From positions 1,488,001-1,552,000 of the forward strand of contig NZ_CP136920.1 in assembly GCF_033100135.1 (NCBI RefSeq): DNA of 64,000 nucleotides, given 5' to 3'. This document shows positions 43,863 through 52,600 of this stretch, one piece after another; positions within the stretch are counted from its first letter, which is position 1; every line of letters begins with the position of its first letter. Made by a program: the position numbers and the translations under genes. The stretch comes from Rubellicoccus peritrichatus (lineage in GTDB: Bacteria; Verrucomicrobiota; Verrucomicrobiia; Opitutales; Cerasicoccaceae). Under the pieces are notes generated by a model. The model was not told the origin of the DNA, did no database searches, and saw only the letters and a list, made by a program, of their open reading frames with translations.

Positions 43863-45007
43863 GCGGGCTTAACCAGCTTTCGCTTCAAGCGCCTCAGCAT
43901 CGCCCGGGAGACCGCTTTGGTCAGTCGCAAATCATTTTCCACGTTGTAGTAATTGTGGAGGCAGTAGCGGGAGTACCAGAGCTTCTTAACCGGGTTTTCC
44001 AGTTCTCCTTCGCTCTGCAAGTGTTGCCATCTGGTGTTGAGGTGGGTTAGCAGGCCGCCGGTTTGCGGTCTGGTTTTCAACCGGGATTGCAGCTCCATCA
44101 GCGGGACACGATTGTCCAGCTTGAGCGGGATATCGATGTCCGGTCGAAGCACCTTGATGAAGCGGAGGGCGTTTTTGAAATCTGCTTCAAACTGTTTGTC
44201 CTTATAAAAAGTTTGAATGAAATCCCAGTCGAGCGGCCTGGTTGATTTGTCGAGGATCTCAATGGCATCGACAACCCAGCGGATGGGTTCGTTGGGGTTG
44301 GGGCTTAGGCCGTGTTTGAAGCAATGGATAAAGTTGACTTCATCACAGGGGATACACATGCGGTAGCCGCGATAGTCAAAGTGCTGGGTGTTTTCCCAGA
44401 CGCCGGGTATGTCCTTTTTGACATAGCCGTTCATCACTCTCCAGTGCAGGTCGAACTCGAATCCCTCGTCATCGACAAAGGGGCGTGAACGGCTCATGTG
44501 CCAGTAGGAGGCATTGAGGTCGAAGGGCTGCTTGAAGCCGCTTGCTAATACAATTTGTTTGGCTTCGTGGTAGGCCTCAAAAGGGACGGTGATATCAAAG
44601 TCGGCCATGTAGCGCAGACCCATGTCCTGATAATAACCGAGTGCGAGTGCACTGCCCTTGATGAACATGACCGGGATGCCGGCCTGCTCCAGACTTTCGA
44701 CTGCATGTCGCAGGCGATGAAAGTAGAGATTGTTACGATATAGTGTGTAGCGATAAACACTTTTGTAGCGTGCCAGGTCGGGATCACTGGGATCGTCGGC
44801 GGAGAGTCTTCGGTAAAGTAAGGGAAAAAGCCGGGACATGCCAAGCGGCGCCGCATCGATATCCCTTTCCTCGCGCCAAACCTGCAAGGCCTCCTGGTTG
44901 TCCTTCTGGCAGATGGCCTTGAGGAGTTCCCAGTGAAGACCGGAAGGCCAGTAGCCGTAGGGGTTTTCCCAGGAGGCGGGAGCATTCGGGTTTACAATCG
45001 GTTGCAT
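43859..45007 (-). CDS. Nucleotidyltransferase family protein (NTP_transf_5)
   Basis: 382 residues from the ATG at 45007; the in-frame start at 45046 lies in repeat DNA. The conserved core at about 120-155 is PVMFIKGSALALGYYQDMG and RYMADFDITVP, the Asp-x-Asp metal site of this family. Later marks are FDLHWRVMNGY and NFIHCFKHG. Such proteins occur beside PqqD and HprK-like proteins in glycan and lasso-peptide loci, where nucleotidyl transfer to a peptide or carrier is suggested. It overlaps the GT4 gene by 4 bases and follows the GT2 pair after a hairpin. Confidence 0.85.
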   Translation of the reverse strand: MQPIVNPNAPASWENPYGYWPSGLHWELLKAICQKDNQEALQVWREERDIDAAPLGMSRLFPLLYRRLSADDPSDPDLARYKSVYRYTLYRNNLYFHRLRHAVESLEQAGIPVMFIKGSALALGYYQDMGLRYMADFDITVPFEAYHEAKQIVLASGFKQPFDLNASYWHMSRSRPFVDDEGFEFDLHWRVMNGYVKKDIPGVWENTQHFDYRGYRMCIPCDEVNFIHCFKHGLSPNPNEPIRWVVDAIEILDKSTRPLDWDFIQTFYKDKQFEADFKNALRFIKVLRPDIDIPLKLDNRVPLMELQSRLKTRPQTGGLLTHLNTRWQHLQSEGELENPVKKLWYSRYCLHNYYNVENDLRLTKAVSRAMLRRLKRKLVKPA

Positions 45008-45028
45008 GTTGTTTTGCTGCGTTGTTTC

Positions 45029-45113
45029 AGCCACAAAAAGGCACAAGAATTCACAAGAAAACTATCAGGACGGATTGTTGGTTCTTGTGTTTTTTCGTGT
45101 CTCTTCGTGGCCA
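45029..45113. repeat. Dispersed hairpin inside the glycan cassette
   Basis: AGCCACAAAAAGGCACAAGA (about 45029-45060) pairs with CGTGTCTCTTCGTGGC (about 45081-45112). It separates the two GT2 genes from the nucleotidyltransferase gene in an otherwise overlapping gene set. Confidence 0.75.
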
Positions 45114-45134
45114 TGTATTTTAATGATTAGGACT

Positions 45135-45839
45135 TTAACTTGCGCTGGCGCGTTGTTTTCTTCGCTTGATTGAGTTGAGCATGACCTTGGCCAGTTGACC
45201 GTTTTGATTGGAGAGAACGCGGCCCATGTTGGTCTGGTGGATGCGTCGGCGGGTAAGGACCTCGGGGATCATGATTTCGGCGACATGGTTTTCCCTGCTT
45301 CTGGCGTACCAGTCGACGAAGTCGCCTATCGTCAGCTCCGGGTCAAAGAGGCCGACCTTTTCGAAAACCTTTTTATGAAGCAACAGGGTGCCCTTGAAGA
45401 TCCCTTTCATGATTCGATGTTTCTCGTTCAAGGGTAATTGCTGATCCGGGCTCAGGTCGGGCGACATGAATTGTTCGATCTGGGTGAAGACCATGGTGTT
45501 TTCCTGGTCCACGGAAGGAGCCTGGAGCTGCGTCCATTGCTGGCGGAGTTTGTCCTCCAGCCAGAGGTCATCTGCATCGAGGAAGGCAATCCAGGGTTGG
45601 CCTGCATTGGCGATGCCGGTGTTGAGTGTATTGCTCAGGCCTAGGTTGGTCGGATGGGTGATGACTGTGACCTCGGTGTAGCTGCTTGCGATCTGGTTGG
45701 TTTGATCGGTGGAGCCATCATCGACCACGAGGATCTCTGAAGGCCTGGTCGTTTGCGCAAGAATGCTTTCGATCGTTTCCTGCAGATATTTTTCCGCCTG
45801 ATGCGCAGGGATGATTACGGTGATGGGGAGCGCTTTCAT
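45135..45839 (-). CDS. Family 2 glycosyltransferase
   Basis: 234 residues, GT-A fold. ITVIIPAHQAEKYLQETIES, EILVVDDGSTDQTNQIA, THPTNLGLSNTLNTGIANA and the metal-binding FLDADDLWLEDKL are all present; the C-terminal part has GLFDPELTIGDFVDWYARS, the acceptor-side motif. No membrane helix, so it is soluble or peripheral. Its start overlaps the stop of the upstream GT2 by 4 bases, so they are coupled. Sugar and acceptor are unknown. Confidence 0.9.
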   Translation of the reverse strand: MKALPITVIIPAHQAEKYLQETIESILAQTTRPSEILVVDDGSTDQTNQIASSYTEVTVITHPTNLGLSNTLNTGIANAGQPWIAFLDADDLWLEDKLRQQWTQLQAPSVDQENTMVFTQIEQFMSPDLSPDQQLPLNEKHRIMKGIFKGTLLLHKKVFEKVGLFDPELTIGDFVDWYARSRENHVAEIMIPEVLTRRRIHQTNMGRVLSNQNGQLAKVMLNSIKRRKQRASAS

Positions 45840-46558
45840 AGCTGCGATGCTTTGGCTTGTTCCTTCTTTCGCTTCACCGATTCGAAGAGTGCCCCGAATA
45901 TATTTTCTTTGAAAGATTGTGCGTGCCTGGTCAGATTGTCGCTATGGAACCGCCGGTAGAGCAGGCGTTCCGGACAGATTTGGTTTTTGATGCCAAGGTC
46001 GTTAGCCCGGGCAAACCAGTCCACGTCGGTAAAGACTTTTGCTTTCTCATTGAATGGTCCAATTGTATCAAATGTAGATTTGTTGCCAAGAATGGCACTC
46101 GGGTAGAAGGCACCATGCTTTTCGGTTTTTTCCTTTTCCGTTGCCCATTGGAGATCCTCCGCGCCAGCTTCGTGAATCAGGTTGACCCGGCAGAGGACGT
46201 AACCGAGTGAGCTGTCTGCAAGGAGTGCGTCGACCTGTGTTTGCAGCTTATCCTTATGCCAGTAGTCATCATGATCGAGGAAGGCGATCATATCGCCCCG
46301 GGCTTCGGCGATTCCGCGATTGCGGGCGGCGGCTTCGCCCTGGTTTTCCTGATTGATGATTCGTACTTCAGAGTAGGTTTTTGCAATGTCGGGTCCGCTG
46401 TCGGTTGAGCCGTCGTTGATGACGAGGATCTCGATATTCGGGTAGCTTTGGGCAATGATGCTGTCGATGGCTTCCCGGATGAAAGCTTCGCCGTTGTAGA
46501 GCGCAATGATGCAACTGATCAGCGGAGCTTGTTTTGTGCTTTGTGGTGTTTGGGACAT
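45836..46558 (-). CDS. Family 2 glycosyltransferase
   Basis: 240 residues from the ATG at 46558, which shares one base with the stop of the HprK-like gene (TAATG); an upstream start at 46588 would give only a short non-conserved addition. Motifs: LISCIIALYNGEAFIREAID, EILVINDGSTDSGPDIA, NQGEAAARNRGIAEARGDMI, FLDHDDYWHKDKL (metal site DHDD) and FTDVDWFARAND. Related to the following GT2 over its whole length. It probably adds a sugar in the same pathway. Confidence 0.9.
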   Translation of the reverse strand: MSQTPQSTKQAPLISCIIALYNGEAFIREAIDSIIAQSYPNIEILVINDGSTDSGPDIAKTYSEVRIINQENQGEAAARNRGIAEARGDMIAFLDHDDYWHKDKLQTQVDALLADSSLGYVLCRVNLIHEAGAEDLQWATEKEKTEKHGAFYPSAILGNKSTFDTIGPFNEKAKVFTDVDWFARANDLGIKNQICPERLLYRRFHSDNLTRHAQSFKENIFGALFESVKRKKEQAKASQL

Positions 46559-47646
46559 TATAGCTTGAGCAAAAACTGGTTCAGGCAATCGGCATTCCTC
46601 TGAAGATCAGTGCTGAGGTGAAAGCGGTAACAAGGCAGCCGTTTGACCAGCTGGGTGATTTTCTTTAAAGCGGCCGGCCGGTTGCATGGGATTTGAAACA
46701 GGCAACTGGGAGCCAGTGCGGTCAGGAGCTCGCCGGTTGTCATCGGACTGAAGTGCGGCTGGTCGGAATGATCGACGCTTGGCAGCAGCAGGGTGCGGAC
46801 GGGGAGTTTGTCCACCAGTTGGTCGGCGTAGTTTTCGTCAAGGTAGGTCAGCCGCCTTGAGTTTTCCTCAATGTTGAGTGGAAACGTTTGGCCGTCATTG
46901 ATGTTCAGTTGTTCGAAGGTGGATGACCGTGCCTTGGCTGAGCAAAACAGCGAGTAGACCTCGATCGGATCGCCTGCATTGACGAGGACATAATCTTCGC
47001 CGAGGAACTGCATGCCTGAGGCAAGTGCGGACAATGAAGTGGTTGACTTGCCCGAGCCGGACTTGCCGACGAGGAGGGCGGCGCCGTTTTGATTTCCCAC
47101 TGCGGCGGCATGCAGCATGATCGCGTCGGTTGTTTCACTGCCCCACATCACGGGATAGCGCAGCGGGAAGCTGAGTTCCCAATTGGGCAGTTCACGCACA
47201 TCTCTTGTCCAGAAGAGGCAGTAGTTGCGGTTGCGATCGTAGAGATAAAGGACGCGGCTGCCAAACTGCCAGACCGCTTTTTCGGCCTCGTTAAAGTATG
47301 CGGGAAAGATTCCCTGTAATCCGACCTCCTTCAGGTTGAAGGGCAGGGGTGGGAGCTGGTAGTCAGTCGTCGCCTCATCAAGGAAGTAAAGGTCGAGCGC
47401 CTTATCCGAAAGCGATGGATGCGCCGGAAGGTGCTTCCAGGCCCGTGACAAGTATTGATAAAGCGTCTCCGAACCAAAGTGAGCCTTTATGGGATGGATG
47501 CTATCACCAAAATGGATGCCTCGCTCAATGAGTTCACTCTGTATTGAGTAGCTTCTTAAAGATTTCTTAATCTTCGCGAAAAAATCGCCGGCTTCTGTCT
47601 CGGATTCTTTTCGTGCAGGTCCGGGGATATCAGACTTTGTCTGCAT
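46558..47646 (-). CDS. HPr kinase-like P-loop protein (HprK-related)
   Basis: 362 residues from the ATG at 47646, which overlaps the PqqD gene by 17 bases; 47676 is an alternative start. The C-terminal half carries the HprK-type P-loop, LHAAAVGNQNGAALLVGKSG followed by SGKST, and then FLGEDYVLVNAGD. The N-terminal half (GIHFGDSIHPIKAHFGSETL) resembles the HprK-related kinase A group. There is no HPr gene here; related proteins are found with PqqD and nucleotidyltransferase partners, where they may phosphorylate a peptide or carrier. Substrate unknown. Confidence 0.85.
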   Translation of the reverse strand: MQTKSDIPGPARKESETEAGDFFAKIKKSLRSYSIQSELIERGIHFGDSIHPIKAHFGSETLYQYLSRAWKHLPAHPSLSDKALDLYFLDEATTDYQLPPLPFNLKEVGLQGIFPAYFNEAEKAVWQFGSRVLYLYDRNRNYCLFWTRDVRELPNWELSFPLRYPVMWGSETTDAIMLHAAAVGNQNGAALLVGKSGSGKSTTSLSALASGMQFLGEDYVLVNAGDPIEVYSLFCSAKARSSTFEQLNINDGQTFPLNIEENSRRLTYLDENYADQLVDKLPVRTLLLPSVDHSDQPHFSPMTTGELLTALAPSCLFQIPCNRPAALKKITQLVKRLPCYRFHLSTDLQRNADCLNQFLLKL

Positions 47647-48073
47647 GATCCGCCTTCTGGGGCCACCCTTGTTCATCCACTTCGTGGATGGGATCCAGCA
47701 TCAGCAAATCTTTCATGTCTGAATAGCATTGGATCTCGAAGCTGTTTAAATTCTCGGGTAGTGGAATGGTTGTGCTGGATGGCTCTGTCACTGATGCAGA
47801 ATCCCTGCCGACCAGAAGCTCTGATTCCAAAAGAGAAGTCACCATCGCCTCGACTTTGGGGCCAATGTTCGCGGATGACTCAGCGAAGGTAGCCTCTAGC
47901 TTTTGGGTGATATCGGATACAGAATAGCCGGCCACGAGAGCTTCCCACACGTAAAGGCCTGCTCCCTCAAGGCTGTAATAAGCCCCATTATTAAGATCGA
48001 TAACGACGGCTTCGCCGTCAATTGCTTCACTTACGATTTCGGATGATCGTTTCTGATAATACTCGAACAACAT
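47630..48073 (-). CDS. PqqD-family protein
   Basis: 147 residues. The PqqD-like winged fold covers about 1-95: EIVSEAIDGEAVVIDLNNGA, YYSLEGAGLYVWEALVAGYS, ITQKLEATFAESSANIGPKV and VTSLLESELLV. PqqD domains act as RiPP recognition elements that hold a precursor peptide for modifying enzymes. The ~50-residue tail is less conserved. It is the first gene of the minus-strand cassette, with GAGGG upstream of the ATG; no credible precursor-peptide gene is seen in the 120 bp before it. Confidence 0.85.
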   Translation of the reverse strand: MLFEYYQKRSSEIVSEAIDGEAVVIDLNNGAYYSLEGAGLYVWEALVAGYSVSDITQKLEATFAESSANIGPKVEAMVTSLLESELLVGRDSASVTEPSSTTIPLPENLNSFEIQCYSDMKDLLMLDPIHEVDEQGWPQKADHADKV

Positions 48074-48224
48074 TTGCCAACCCTCAGAAATAATTAAAAG
48101 CGCCTGCTTATAGTGAGGTCAGGATGCTAAACAAGTCTATTCTGGATTTTGATGGAAGTGGATGCTTGAGGATTAGTTTTTCTTAATATTCAGGACCATT
48201 TTCATCTCATTGCCATGCATTTAC

Positions 48225-48690
48225 TCTCTCGCCAAGAGGCGAAGATGCAAAGGGTTCTTACTCGGGAAATCCAGGTCACAAAGAACACAAAGCAAGCTCG
48301 AAGAGCACAAAGATCTTTAGCTACAGAAATCACAAAAAGACACAGAAGGAGCTTGAGCCCCGACCACCAATGCGGACATTCATCTGCAGATCCCATAGAT
48401 GAGCGCAGATTGGGTTCTTCATGTATTGGCGAAATGATAATATGCCTGATTGGGATAATGAGGGTAGGGCGCCGTCTCCAGACAAGCCGAGCGTCACGTA
48501 AAGATTTACGCCACAGTTGCGGCTTGTCTGGAGACGGCGCCCTACCTTAGGCTGTTATGCGTCAGCCCTTAGGATTTGCTGATGCCTCAGGAGATTGCTG
48601 GTCTTTGCGTTCTTGGTGCGCGCTTTATGTTCTTTGTGACCTGGATTTCCCGAGTAAGAACCCTTTGCGTCTTGGCGTGAGGCAAATACG
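48225..48690. repeat. Nested palindrome element C
   Basis: A ~460-bp nested inverted repeat. Outer arms 48252-48287 and 48628-48663 are perfectly complementary over 36 bp (core TCGGGAAATCCAGGTCACA). Inner arms 48463-48489 and 48520-48546 are perfect over 27 bp (core GGTAGGGCGCCGTCTCCAGA), with a further CGTAAA-GA-TTTACG stem in the loop. GGCTGTTATGCGTCAGCCC is at 48550-48568. Same orientation as element B. No gene is seen in 48074-48721. Confidence 0.9.
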
Positions 48691-48721
48691 TATGGTTTGA
48701 TGCAGATGAGAATTGATATCT

Positions 48722-49453
48722 TCAGCTTTCACCACTTTGGGTGACATTCAACATATCCAGATTGCGGAAGATGCGGAGGCGGTAGGCGCCTTTCTGGTTG
48801 TTCTCCATATAAAACACGCTGAGGTAGGGGCGGGTTTCTGAAATGCGAGCGACTGTGCTGTAGGCGGGTTTCCATTCTTCGTCGAAGATGGAGATCTGAA
48901 CGGGCAGGGCCTGGTTCTCGCTTTTCTTTGGATCAAAGACGGTGATTTCCCCGGGCTTCAGAGTGCTTTCGGTGCCACGGATACGGGCGGCCATCGGGTA
49001 AGGCGTCAGGTTGATCATAAGGAGGCTGCCGTTTTTGGGGCGATTGGGTGAGATGTTTACTGCAACGGTGCGGAGGCTGTTTTTGTCTTTTTGAGGGAGG
49101 AGGAAAAGGAAAAAGCGACTGGAACCGGCAGGGATGGTGCATTGGCTGACGGAGGTGAATTGGACGGCGCCGTTCTGGTCGGTCGAACGGGTGTAGATGA
49201 CCATTTCGTTCGGGCCTCGATAAGTCTGAATTTTACCAATCTGTGTGTATTGGTAATCCAGTTTGGTATAGTCATTGCCATCTTTGAAGTAGAGGCCTTG
49301 CGGGAAATCCTGCTCACTCTTCTCAGTCTGGTTGCTCCAGAACAGGGTGCCGAACCGGGCCGATATATTGGGTTGGCTCTGAGCCTGACTGATTCCGGGG
49401 ATAGTTAAAAGACTGGCGAGGGTAAGGAGGTGGATGGTGCGATAAAGGGGCAT
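48722..49453 (-). CDS. Secreted protein next to the Verru_Chthon-A-like gene
   Basis: No named family; 243 residues from the ATG at 49453, since the in-frame start at 49489 lies in a hairpin arm. Signal peptide about 1-25 (LLTLASLLTIPGISQAQ). Beta-rich and basic, with GLYFKDGNDYTKLDYQYTQI, SRFFLFLLPQKDKNSLRTVA and a C-terminal YRLRIFRNLDMLNVTQSGE. It is the downstream neighbour of the large prepilin-like gene, separated by a hairpin repeat, and probably linked to that envelope system. Confidence 0.78.
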   Translation of the reverse strand: MPLYRTIHLLTLASLLTIPGISQAQSQPNISARFGTLFWSNQTEKSEQDFPQGLYFKDGNDYTKLDYQYTQIGKIQTYRGPNEMVIYTRSTDQNGAVQFTSVSQCTIPAGSSRFFLFLLPQKDKNSLRTVAVNISPNRPKNGSLLMINLTPYPMAARIRGTESTLKPGEITVFDPKKSENQALPVQISIFDEEWKPAYSTVARISETRPYLSVFYMENNQKGAYRLRIFRNLDMLNVTQSGES

Positions 49454-49483
49454 GTGATTAATACTAAGTGAAACGTGATTTGT

Positions 49484-49593
49484 ATCCACAGATTTACGCA
49501 GATGAGCGCAGATTTTCCATTCCAGCGAAAGAAACTAAAACTAATTTTTAGTAGAAATTATTAAATCTGCGCTAATCTGCGAAATCTGTGGAT
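49484..49593. repeat. Dispersed hairpin, 'ccacagatttacgcagatga' family
   Basis: Arms 49484-49515 and 49563-49593 pair almost perfectly over ~31 bp (core ATCCACAGATTTACGCAGAT). It lies between the stop of the large prepilin-like gene and the start of the 48722 gene. Confidence 0.85.
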
Positions 49594-49628
49594 GATGAAC
49601 ATTGAAATTGGAAACGAACGAAGTCGGT

Positions 49629-52600
49629 TTAGAGTTCGTTTTCGGACAACCAGCGGAAGCTGACAACTTCGAAGCGGCGTCCGAATTCCTGATTGATCGC
49701 ATTGAGGGAAGCGGTTTTGGTGGTGGGCAGGTCGCTTGAGCTGACGTAGTCGGCGATGCGTTGAACAATGGCTTCGCCGTAGGCGCGTCCAAGTGAATTG
49801 CCGGTTAGTTGATCGAGGGCTTCACCCGCTACGCGGATGGTGAATGTATCCGAGCGAACCGTCATGGCCGAACCAAGGGCGGACAAGATGTCTACCTGGG
49901 AAAGGTAGCCTGGAACATGCGTGCCGACGGCTGAAGCGAAGCCCTTTCTCGCGTCGAAATTATTACCGTTAACCTCGTCTTCTTCCACAACAAAGTCTGC
50001 ATCGCTGAGAAAGCCTTCATTGGCAGTTGAGAGCTCAAGTGCGGCGTGGAGGGCGCCTTTGAGCTGGCTCATCATTTCAAGGTCATAGCTGGAATCGCTA
50101 TAGAGATCATAAGGGTCGGGAGCGGCGGAGGAAAGCTCGGCCGTGGTGCGCCGGAGGGAGGTTGGGTCGAGCACCCGGTTGACGAAGGCGGACATGGAGG
50201 GGAAGGGGCCGCGAAGTTTGACTTGCTCGACAATGTTTTCAGCAAGGTTGCGAATCTGGATATCGTCCAGCCGTCGAAAGCCCGAGACCGAGTCATGGTC
50301 GGTTGTGTTGAGGGATGATTCATTGACCTGATCACCGACCGCGCTTTCAAAACGGGTGAAGAGCGAACCGGCGTCCGTGTTGCCATCAAAGGGAACATCC
50401 CGCAGGCTGGCAAGAAATGCAGCCCACGCGTTGACGGAAGTCGAATTGACATTGAAACCACCCTGCAGTTGCAGGTGCTCGGCGACATCTTCGAAATCGA
50501 GCAGGTCGGTGCTGGTTGCACCTTCTTCAATCTTCATTAATGGATTATCCGTATCAAAATTGGATCCAGATTGGAAAATCGTGGAAAAGAAGTAATTGTC
50601 GTATAAAGCATCATTGGTCAGGTAGGAATAATCCCAGGTGTATTGGTGGTACCGATCACCTTGTGAGGAACCACCGGACAGCGTGAGCTGCGGATTGTAT
50701 TCAGCCACATAGTTGTTGAGGTTGGTGATGTAAGGATTGGCCTGGGACGAGCCGATTGCATAACTTGGAGTGTGCCCATCGTTTGCGCCGGACCAGCTCA
50801 GGCCCACGTCACTCAGGCCGGTTGCAGTGCTGCCTTCCGCGCGGGTGATGCTGCTCCAGTCTCCGTAGTTTTCTCCCGGAGGTGCTGTGATGTTGGCGTG
50901 CGCGAGCTGGGCAAGTGAGGTGAGTCGGGCATCGGGGAGGTCGTAAAGGATGGCCTCGGTGGCGCCTCCGGTTTGAAGCGTGCCGACATAGGCGTTTTGG
51001 CCATTCGGAGTCTGCAGGGAGTTTGATTGCGCAGCATTGCCTGCGAGGAAACCGCTGCGGTAAGAAGCCGGATCACCATAGCCGATGCCTGAGGTCTCGT
51101 CCTGGGTCAAGGTGCCGTTCGGAAATCCGGTTTTACCATCATTATGTATTTCTCCCCGTGGATTGAATAGTCCCGTCCACGCCATTGGCTGGGTAGTCAG
51201 ACTGGGGTAAAACTGTGTGTCGGCAAAGGGCATGAAAGAAACGAAGAACAATTCGGGTGCGGCATTGGCTGGGTCGGAAGCTGGCGTGTAAAAGGTTGCC
51301 GTGCTGTTACCGATGTTGTTACCGCTGGCGAGACCTGATAGCAACTGGTAGCGGAAGCTCTTGTCTCCAGTGTTGTCGGCTTCGGCGAAGAGAAGGTCGA
51401 CCTCCTGGGAGCTCCACTCAAGCTTGAGGCGCGGGTTTGGTGTCGGGCCGCCAGGAGTGAGTTTTGTAATATCCGTGTCGGAGTCGATGAAGGAGCCCGA
51501 AGGATATCCCTGTATCAGGTAATTGCGGGCGGCTGTCTGGTATCCCCAGATGGGGCCTGTCGAACCGTCTGCGCTTCTGCCTGCTTTGGCGTAGCCATTC
51601 AAGCTGAACGGGGCGGAGAAAATGATGGCTTCTCCAGGCGGAATGGTTACTGCCGGAATACTCACCGCAGGAGCGCCAATGTTGAAAGTATTGTCGGTGA
51701 CACTGTTTACGGTACCATCCGGGGCACGTTGGCCCAGAGGCACACCTTCGGCCTCAATTTTTATGGCTAGCTGGTTGTTGCCATGGGTTTGTTTGAGGGC
51801 AACAAACATGTCGGTGCACTCAAGCGGGAAAGAGTAAGGATTCCAGAGCACAACGGTTGGCATATAATGGATGCGAATGTCATCGCGGCTCCAGTCGGCG
51901 TAGATGCCCAGCTGGTAATTGGCAACGACCGGGTGCACGCCCATTTGAAATTCTGATGTGACATTCGGACGATGTGGTCGCGCAGCAAAGGAGCCGGTGG
52001 TTGGTGAGCGGAGGTTATAGAAATCACGGAGGACACCCCATTGGGCAAAGTTCAGGTTACTGTTGTTCGTGGTGTCGGCGCCACTTAGATCACGTGCAAA
52101 CAGAAAAGCATCATCTTCTATTTCGACGGGCTGTGTGTTCGTTGCATTCAGGCCGTAGGTCAGGTCTTTCTTAAAACCACCATGCTTTACATCGGTTAAC
52201 AGAGATTGCGAGTTAAAGCTAAGGTCGTGAAAGTATTGATTGGCCAGAGGTGAATTCAGGGTTCCGGTCGGATCCGCCAGAGGCAGTACCGGAAAGTCAA
52301 TCGCCTGGCTCAGGGTTATGCTGTTGAGGCCAGCCAGTTCGGTATTGCTTGCTTGCGGGCTGGAGTAGGTTTGTGAACGCCACTCTGCTGCCGTGCCGGA
52401 ATTGTCTTCGATGTTGATGCGGGCTTTGATCCCTTCATCACCGACCCACCAGGCATATCGGCCGTCGACCGAACTGTTGTCATCCAGATCGACCCATGGA
52501 GCGCGGACTGAGGTGGCACTGGTGTTTGCCGGGACAAGAACGACGGAATTGTTATCACTCAGCGTCGTTGTTTCCGTAACGTAATTGGCGGGGTAGCCGG

